This document shows, in pieces, positions 56,211 through 64,000 of a stretch of 64,000 nucleotides of DNA (within the stretch, counting starts at the first letter, position 1; every line of letters begins with the position of its first letter). Source of the DNA: Plantago ovata (Eukaryota; Streptophyta; Magnoliopsida; Lamiales; Plantaginaceae); assembly GCA_028274465.1 (NCBI GenBank), contig CM051457.1:71274496-71338495 (forward strand), written 5' to 3'. Below the pieces are notes generated by a model. The model did no database searches. It was not told the origin of the DNA and saw only the letters and a program-made list of their open reading frames with translations. Position numbers and translations under genes: made by a program.

Positions 56211-57640
56211 TCATATCCGTAGAGGGATGATCTCTCTAATCCATTTGTTAACAGGTCTCTCTTCTCGTTGGATCTGGATATGTTTTTCCTCATCAGCATT
56301 GACTCTTCCATGTACTGGTTCAGTACTACTGGTATTTTGTGTCGTCGGTTGAGATAGTTCATCAGCAACTGCTTGTTCATCATTGCTAGATTGTGGTAAC
56401 TCTTCAGCAGGCACAGGAGGGGTTGATTGGCGTAGTTTCAGCAACTTCCTGGAGCAACTGCGTCTTTTGCTGGAAATTCCTTGTCGTGAACTATATTTAT
56501 CTTGTCATGACTTGGGGGAGAGAGTCATTGTCAGAAATCATCATTTAGTTCAATTGACTTAAATTTGCCTAGCATTAGTTTCAAGTTCTTTGCTCATGTA
56601 ATGATTAGCTTTTTCATACATTCTGATATTTCTTCTCAGCAGCACTCCTTGTGTCTTTTCGTAGAATACAACATGCACTGATTCTTTGATCTTTGTGCCT
56701 TTTGTGTGAAACCTATAATCTTTTACTATGCAAGGAGTAATCAAGAAATATGCGCGGCTTCTCGGCCTTTGTTGAAATGTTCTAGGTATTCTCTACCGTT
56801 GTATTATGAACGAAACACTTACAACCAAATACACTTAGATGAGTGATATTAGGAGGTCAACCAACAACAACTCATATGGAGTTTTGTTGTTGCCTTTAGT
56901 AATCAGACATCTGTTTTGCAGTGTAACAGGCGGTATAATCGCTTCAACCCAGTAAGCACATCACTTATTCAGTGTCAGCAAGCATTGTTCGTGCGGCTTC
57001 TTTTAGGGAACGATTCTTCCGTTCAGCAACACCGATCGTTGTTTTGTGGTTCCTTACTGAGGATAACTGATGGTGTTATGCCTTTTGAAGTGCAATACTC
57101 AGTTAGTACGAGTTTACAAACTCAGTACCATGGTCTGTCCTTATGACTTTTAGCTTTGTCATGTTTTCATGACTTCAAGCTATTCCAGCAAGTTAGGTTT
57201 TTCAGTCCTTGTTCAGATTTGTGCTTGATGAATACTACCCAATGAATCTTGAATAGTCATCTTACCCACCACCAGACCAGACTCTTACCACTACCATATG
57301 CTTGTTGAAGAAGATTCAAACAAGTCCATGTGCAAGAGTTGTAAAGGTTTGTGTTGCCCTGTACTTGTTGTAACTTCTAAAGCCGTGTTAAAAGAAGATT
57401 TGTTTGCTTTCTTGCTGACATGCATTGCAAACAACATCCTTCCTTAAAATAACCTAGGTAATCCACTACAAGTGCCTTTTTAGACAGCTTATTCAGTCCT
57501 TTGAAGTTTAGATGACTTGTTCGTTTATGCCAAACCAATGCTTTTTCAGCAAGGCAAATCGTGATCTGAGACAAGGCATTTTTCAACAACGATTGTTGAA
57601 GAACCAATCTACAGTGTACAACCGCCTGATCTTCTTGCAA
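56211..57640 (-). pseudogene. S GAG-pre-integrase and integrase remnants plus linker
   Basis: The pre-integrase motif LVWHKRTSHLNFKGLN is in the ORF 57640-57377. Integrase core pieces such as RTDHGTEF and NRSLKEAARTM are readable on the minus strand near 57140-57000 in shifting frames. The linker ORF 56444-56211 is Gln/Pro/Glu-rich. No intact catalytic domain remains as assembled. Confidence 0.8.
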
Positions 57641-57667
57641 ACCTAATAAACTTCTTTGTCTCGAAAT

Positions 57668-57868
57668 CTATAAGTTTACATTCATCACTTTTGATTTTGA
57701 TGAAGTAATCCTTGTCGCAACTGACTCAATGCTGAAAAGATTAAATTTAAGATTTTTTGACATAAAGAACTCCCGTAATGGTACAATGCATCCTAACTTC
57801 ACGTCACCATAGCCTTTGTCGAACCGGAGCCTCCACCAGCAAACCGTTATTGTGTGACCTTTAGACAC
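57668..57868 (-). pseudogene. S protease remnant
   Basis: A 66-codon stretch with GYGDVKLG and KNLKFNLFSI, typical of the segment after the copia protease active site. The active site itself lies in the frameshifted join near 57850-57920 and is not readable. Confidence 0.65.
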
Positions 57869-59454
57869 CGTCTGTAGTTTATAAGGTTATTCTTTTGCCC
57901 GTCATGTGCTTTCCACAACCACTGGCAAAGTGCCAGATTGCATCGTTTGTCTCCGTGGCTGAAGTCTGCACAATCAAGAGCAAACAAGTTAATTATCCAA
58001 TATTGGATGTCCATTAACATGTTCAAGAATGCGTCCACTGGAAACCCAAGTCTTAAGTTTTTCAACTTTGACTTGTTTTCTACATGCTGAGGAACTAGAA
58101 GGGTTTGAGCAAAAGACTTTTGATTCGTGCTGATCAAGTCCACTTTCTGATGTGGTGTCTTGCTCGGTTGACCTTTTTGCTGAACATACTTTTCAGTAAG
58201 TTTTTTTCTAGCAAGGTTCCTTCTAGCCCTAGCATATTGAGTCTTTTCAGAACTCTTAGGCTTGATTTTGTTCATCTCTTTGAAGTATCTTTGCTGACTT
58301 TGCTTATACTCGTGAAAAAGTTGACTTTGCTTGGTTTTGAAACCTAGTCCACTTTTCGGAGAATGCTGAGCTTTTGTCTCAGCAACCTTACTTGATTCAA
58401 GTTTGTCAGCAAAGGTCTTCTGATTACTTTTAGTAATGTTGCCTTTTGACTTAACAAATTGCTTTTCAGCAACTTGTTTGGCGGAATGCTTTACAACATC
58501 CTTTTTCTTTACAGTTTGCTTTTCAGCAACCTGTTTTCCTTTTAAAGTCTTGTTACTTTGAGTAGCAACAGCGGGCTTTACGGTCGTAGGTACTTGATTG
58601 CATTTTTCAGCAACCTTAGATTGACCAAATTGATAGAGTTCTGATTGACCACTATCAGTAGCACGTACAAAGGAAATCGGTGATTTGTCTTTCCTCAAGA
58701 TTATTACGTCATCACCTTCATACGTTGCACCTAAACCTTCTTTCTGAGATGGATCTCTCAAGTAAGAGTTTAGTCCAGTCAGCGTATTACTTGCATCAGC
58801 ATAAGATTTGAAATTGATTTTCATCTTTTTCATCTCTTTGATTTCAGCAAGTAACTTTAGAATTGAGGACTGATACTCTTCCAATTCTATTGCCATTTGA
58901 GAATTCTTCCCTGTAGCTTCAGCAATCAACTTCTTTAGACGCCTTATTTCAGCATCCTTTTCTTCTGTCTCTTCTTTCAGCAAGACATACTTTTCAGTAG
59001 TCTGCTTGGTCAGAGTTTCAGCATTTTGTAGTTTCTCTTGCTGTTTGCTCAGAGTTTTCTCAAATCTTTTGATTTCTCCTTGAACTTGTCAAGGCCAATC
59101 TCGTCTTCACTTTCTGAGTCAGAGTCAGAAGTAGGATTGTTTACCTGACCGGCCATGAGGCAGAACTCGTAGTTTGACACATCTGGATAAGCTTCCATAG
59201 CTATTCCACAAACTTCCTTGCCAATCTCTACATCAAGAGTGGCTTCTTCATCGTCAGTGTCTGAGCATTCTTCCTCACTGTCTTCGGAGCTAGTATCAAT
59301 GCACAATGCATCGATTTTTGCTTGAAGCTTCTTCTTTTCTTCAGCAATAAAAGCTCTTTTGAACTTCTTCTTCTTTTAAGCAGATTTGCCTTTCAGCAAA
59401 GGACAATTTGCTTTGAAGTGTCCAGGCTTTTTGCAGTAAAAGCAAAGATCATTT
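57847..59454 (-). pseudogene. S gag C-terminal region: zinc knuckle, acidic segment, coiled coil
   Basis: From 59454: the knuckle CFYCKKPGHFKANC, a TAA near 59377, an acidic segment (59306-59049, DTSSEDSEEECSDTDDEE), then the ORF 58983-57847 (378 codons) with a coiled coil at residues 1-60 and repeated VAEK motifs (VAEKCNQ, VAEKQTVKK, VAEKQFVKS, VAETKAQ). The VAEK/LAE codons contain TTGCTGA, the motif also enriched in the LTR. Confidence 0.85.
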
Positions 59455-60728
59455 TGATGAACGCGCGGATGTCGTGCTCCGAGCGAATCAAATAAATTTG
59501 TTATTTAGCCAAAGGCAATCCACAACTACAACAAAAACCGTAGTGTAGCAGTAGAATGACTCGAGTGTCGTTCTCTCAGGACTATAACTAGCTTTATCTA
59601 ATCTAATTTAGAATATAAAACAGCAGACGTAATAGCAAAGGGGTTTCTAGCAGATAATGGAGATTGGTGATAGTATGATCCTTCAAAGCATAACGGGTCG
59701 ATAATCATGCATAAATTCCTCGGTCTTGCATGGAGATCTTTGATCAATCTAATGTCCTGTTGTAAATATTAAGCACTACGAAGATAACGATTTTGACAAG
59801 TCAATCACTATTGTCCTAATGTGTTCCGTAATTATTCAACACTACGAAGATAAACTCGCGTACAGGTCGACGAGGGTCCAATTGTGCATAATAATTAATA
59901 CAACATACGAGAATTTAGGCTGTGCCTGATCAACAAAATAAAGCAATAACACGGAGTATAATGCGCGATATAGCCATTAGCATGATTATCTTCCCTTCGC
60001 TAAGAATTCACATACTACCACCAACGATAAGTTTAGCTACTCATAATAGGCATGCAATCAACAGAAATCATAGAAGAAAACATGTTAAAAGATATAATAA
60101 AATAAGTAGAATAAACTGTAAGATACAAAGTTACCGAAGTTTGTCAATCTCCGGAGAATTGCGATCCTACGAGCTCCAAACTGCTATGAAAAAGAGTCCC
60201 CTAAGCTACTAACCCCCAGAACAGGCTCTGGGAAGTCCCTACCTAAAACTACAGAGAAAGGTGAGGAAGTAGGTCTGGAAAAGTATGATTTTCGGAGAAA
60301 ACTGAGCAACTATATATAGGCCTCGAAATACTGTGGGGCGAACGGTTCGCCCGGTGTGGGGCGGTTCGCCCCAGAGAATTTCTCGCGGAATTCCGCGTTT
60401 TCGACGCGTTTTTGGATTTCTTCCCCTTTTCGGACTCGGTTTCTGACTTCTAGTGGCCTTCTAACCTCCAGATTCGACCCCTAGACTCCAAATCCTATCC
60501 GGAAACCTTCAGATACTCCAAATAGGCTTCTGGAACACCAATTCCTTGTCAACTTCAATATAATTGCCCGGAAATCCTCGATTTTCACCCAAAACCTGTA
60601 AAATAAAATCTAAAGGGAAACGTGACATTATTCTAATAAAATGCACTAAAATATAGCTAAATTAACATAGAGGATAGCTAAAATAGGTGAAAAAGACTCA
60701 AATGAAAGTGTAAAATACACATTCATCA
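59455..60728 (-). mobile_element. Solo LTR C, B-type, inside S gag
   Basis: 1274 bp, TGATGAACGCG to CATTCATCA, homologous along its length to the B LTRs in reverse orientation. It has no internal region. Flanks CATTT (59450-59454) and TATTT (60729-60733) match at 4 of 5 bases. On the minus strand, palindromes (60336-60352, 60358-60372) precede the TATA box (60310-60319). Confidence 0.93.
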
Positions 60729-61685
60729 TATTTCCAACTGTTGGTTCTTCTGATGAGGTTGCTTGCTGAGCTTGCTTGTTCAGCGAGCCAGTCTCATTCT
60801 TGTACTTATGGTAGCTGTTACCAAGATGTTTTTTCAGCTTCTCTTTTGCTTTTCGCCTTTCGAGTTCCTTACTGATGAATTTCTTCATGTTTTTAACAAC
60901 CAAAGCATTTTCATCAGCAGGCTCTTTATCATTCTTCTTTTCAGAAGATGACGGCTTTGCAGCAAGAGCAATGTTTTGCGATTTTTCAGCAAACACATTT
61001 TCTCTTTGCTTTGTCTCGTAGTGACAGTAGCAAGATGAGAGAACAACTCTGTTGGTGTAATGTCTGGCATTCCTTGATTGTAGTAGAAGTTCTGAGTGTG
61101 GATCCATTCTTGGTTCAGACTTCTGATGATGGTTTTCACCTTCTCAGAATCTGAGTAAAGATTTCCAACACCCAAGGCTGCCATTTCACTAACTAGAGTT
61201 GTGAATCTGAAGTCCAAGTCTTCCAGTGACTCATTTGTACCTTGTTTAAAGTTCTGGAACTTTAACTTCAGCACTTCGAGTTTGTTTTCCTTGGTTTTGT
61301 CAGATCCAGCACAAAGATCTTGAACCATTTTCCAAGCTTCCTTAGCAGTTTTAGCACCCCACAGTTTGCACTGTATAGTATCCGGAGTTGATCGAATGAT
61401 GATGTTTCTTTCTTGGCCATCAAGACGGAATCTCTTGGCTTCGTCGGAAGTCCATTCCTCTCTTGGTTTTGGAACGACAGTATCAACTGGTTCGCCTAAG
61501 ATAGTTTCCTTTCCAGCTTTTGTGGTTTTGTGAGGAAAACTTCTTTCAACCTTAGTGATTTTGATAGGTCCATCATTAATGACAGTAACCATCACATCAC
61601 TAATGGCCTCAAGATGTAGCATCATGTTGTTTCGCCATTTTTCGTAGTTTTCCAGCTTTAGCAAAGGAGCATCTCCGAAAGACAT
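60729..61685 (-). pseudogene. S gag N-terminal region
   Basis: The ORF 61685-60885 (266 codons) starts MSFGDAPLLKLENYEKW, a DUF4219-like start, and continues as UBN2-type gag (KEAWKMVQDLCAGSD, FRFTTLVSEMAALGVG, IIRSLNQEW). A frame slip near 60985-61000 moves into the ORF 61107-60646, whose last part is cut by solo LTR C at 60728. The knuckle lies beyond C at 59454. Confidence 0.92.
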
Positions 61686-61775
61686 CCTGTCAGCAAAAGA
61701 CTACCAAACTGATCAAGTGAGAGTGATTTACGGAAAACACCTAAGGGGATATAGGTTCAGTGCTGAAGGTTAAAG

Positions 61776-61793
61776 AACCTGGCTCCGGTACCA
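61776..61793 (-). other. Primer binding site of S (variant initiator Met)
   Basis: TGGTACCGGAGCCAGGTT on the minus strand, two bases from the LTR. It matches the initiator-Met type (TGGTATCAGAGCC, as in D) except for TACCGG in place of TATCAG. Confidence 0.8.
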
Positions 61794-61795
61794 CT

Positions 61796-63383
61796 TGTTG
61801 GTCCCTTTTAACAACAAGAAAAGACTAGAGTGGGGGGGGGGGGTGAATAGTCTTTTCAAATTTTCGTCGTTTAAAAACTTTCTCAGCAAGTACTTATTAC
61901 TTTTCAGTAATGAGTTTGCTGATACTTAACTTTCTCAGCAAGCGCAAGTTACTTCTCAGTAACTAGTTTTGCTGATACTTAAAATCAGAGAGCGGAAGTC
62001 TTTGATACAATAAGTGCTTTGTCAGTAAGTGATAGTTTCAGCAAGTGAAGTGAGTGACTGTGTACAGATAGATATGCTTTGCTGAAAACTAAATACAGTA
62101 AGTAAATCACACAAACACTTTTTATAGTGGTATCTGAGAGTGGCGTAATCTCTCAACTAATCCACTTCGTCCTTTCTAGGACAGAATCCACTAAGATAAG
62201 TTTGAGGTTCCTTACAACACCTACCTAGAGCGATCCAAACAGAAACCAAAGCACACTTGCTTCGTTTCCAACCTAACTAGAGAACGAAACCTTGTTCTCC
62301 ACCAAACTTGGGACTTTTAATCAGCAACACTATGCTCGATTAAGTTCCCCTTGAATATCACGCCTGAAAGGGTGTATTTTCAGTTAGAGAGGTTTGGGAT
62401 GAGATAACTTAATTATAACTTATTCAGTTACAACAATAAATCTAAGAAACAAAACTTTGAATACTTTGCAGTAAAGAAGTTTGATTGTTTCTGGTGTCAA
62501 GACTTGTTCTTGTTCGAAATAAAGAAAGAACACTTAACTAATTTCTTAGTCGTGTAAGTTCTACTTCTTCACAAGTATCTCTTTCAAGCTTTAAGTCTTG
62601 GAACGGATCAATGGCAGTAAAGAGTATTTGAAGGGTATGTGAGTTTAAGCACAAATGAGAGTTTGATCACGTTGTTGACACACTTCAACTCTTTGCCGGA
62701 TGACCTCTATTTATAGTGAAAATAAGGAGCCGTTTGAATTTCAAATTCTAAGGCTTTTGTTCCTTAAGATGTCACTATCTTGCTTTTGTACTTTCAGCAG
62801 CGTCCTTTGTTTGTCTTCTAGTCTTCATGTCCTTCGCGTGCATGCTTTGCAAAAGCATTTAATGCTCATTTGAATGAAATTCAAACAGTAACATTGGAGC
62901 GCAAATACAAGTACTTTCAGCAAGAGGTCACAAATGTTTATCAACAAGTGGTCAGTCTCAGTTTCAGCAAGCACAACCTACTCTGTCATTTAGATTTTCA
63001 CTTATGCAATGTTGTTGCTGGAGTTTCCACTTTCTGAGCAACATGTGCCTTTGTAGATACCAGTCTTCAGAAATCTTCTAGTCTTCATTTCTTCGAATTC
63101 TTCAAGTTTCTGAACGATTCTAAATGCTTCAATAGTTTGTTTGTGTAAACAAAGTACATCATCAGCAAATGCTTCAATAGGTTGTATTTCTTTTTAGAAA
63201 TCAAGATACATCATAAGCGGTAAAACTAACCTATCTAGCACCTACTCTAAGTCTTCAGGAAACGTTCCTCTTTTACAATGTCCTTAAAATTCTAAATTCC
63301 TATGGACCTTAAGAGTACTAGTTACTGGACTTTTCTTAATTTAGCATGCTTAATTGCTCATCAAAATTACAAGTTTCCTAACA
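61796..63383 (-). repeat. 5' LTR of copia S
   Basis: 1588 bp, TGTTGGTCCC to CCTAACA, partner of 231-1808 with few differences. It includes the two tandem hairpins (61883-61922, 61935-61975) and is followed by TSD ATAAT. Confidence 0.94.
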
Positions 63384-64000
63384 ATAATGGTTTCAAGAAA
63401 GGTGAAGTTGACAAGACCTTATTTACCATGAACCATGATGGTAAAATACTCTTAGTCCAGATTTATGTGGATGAAATAATATTTGGATCTAAGGACAAGC
63501 AACTTTGTGATGATTTTTCCAAACTCATGACAAACAAATTTGAAATGAGTATGATGGGAAAATTGAATTACTTCCTAGGATTGCAAGTCAAGCAACTCAA
63601 AAATGGAATATACATAAATCAAGCAAAGTATGCAAAGGAAATGTTCATAATGTTCAGGATCAAAGAGGAAGAAAAACATGAAAAGATCCCCATGAGTGTT
63701 GGTATCAAATTGGGCTATACTAAACAAGACAAAATTGTTGATGAACACAAGTATAGGAAGCTCATTGGTTCCTTGCTGTATCTAACAGTAACTAGGCCTG
63801 ACATTCCGTATGTTGTTTGTGTGTGTCCAAGATTCCAATCTGATCCAAGAGAATCACACTACAAAAAGGCACTCAAGATACTGAAATATGTCAAAGGCAC
63901 AGTCAATGTTGGATTATGGTATCCAAAAGATTTTGGATTAGAATTGGTAGGTTATTCTGATGCTGGTCATGGAGGATCAACTCTCGATAGAAAAAGTACC
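63384..64000 (+). pseudogene. Outer copia element O: RT end and RNase H start
   Basis: After the TSD (63384-63388) the frame continues NGFKKGEVDKTLF, then QIYVDEIIFGS (YVDD box with the second Asp changed to Glu), MSMMGKLNYFLGLQV, HKYRKLIGSLLYLT and the RNase H start VGYSDAGHGG. It is open to the window edge at 64000. Confidence 0.93.

Overview
The window reads as plant nuclear DNA, from repeat-rich and probably heterochromatic or pericentromeric chromatin. Every base I can assign belongs to LTR retrotransposons or to scaffold gaps. The evidence is plant-type Ty1/copia and Ty3/gypsy (Athila-like and Tat-like) polyproteins, initiator-Met and Asp tRNA primer sites, and 5-bp target duplications (TSDs). 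I found no host protein gene, tRNA, rRNA or other cellular gene. An angiosperm is likely; the species is not determinable from this sequence alone.

Layout: the window is a set of nested insertions. (1) An outer Ty1/copia element, 'O' (+ strand), is seen only as its reverse transcriptase (1-230 and 63389-64000). (2) O is split by a second copia element of the same broad lineage, 'S' (231-63383, - strand), with the exact TSD ATAAT. S has 1.58-kb LTRs, gag, a badly broken pol and a long 3' additional ORF in the position where SIRE-type elements carry an extra gene. (3) S was hit by four insertions: A (1911-12746, +), an Athila-like gypsy element with gag-pol and an internal tandem duplication of RT-RNase H; D (15931-47776, -), a copia tandem array sharing LTRs; B (48299-54743, +), an Athila-like non-autonomous element with one intact gag-protease ORF and no RT or integrase; and C (59455-60728, -), a solo LTR of the B type inside S gag. 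(4) Element E (17107-27295, -), a Tat-lineage gypsy element with dual RNase H and a possibly spliced antisense ORF, sits inside the first D unit. TSDs are perfect for S, A, D and B, 4/5 for C and damaged for E.

How the parts relate: A, B and C share LTR ends; A and B also share an Asp-type primer site and a conserved 3' UTR, so B could be mobilised in trans by an A-like element. The D units share one PBS, leader and LTR. Their leader carries four tandem hairpins with compensatory changes, plus a GC-rich hairpin block in otherwise AT-rich sequence. These leader structures are the best candidates here for an undescribed functional element (RNA packaging, dimerisation or translation).

Caveats: three 100-N gaps (17349-17448, 39559-39658, 54844-54943) all sit in repeated sequence and are flanked by tracts rich in 1-nt indels. 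The number of D units and many of the frameshifts may therefore be assembly or consensus artefacts. All identities and counts were judged by eye.
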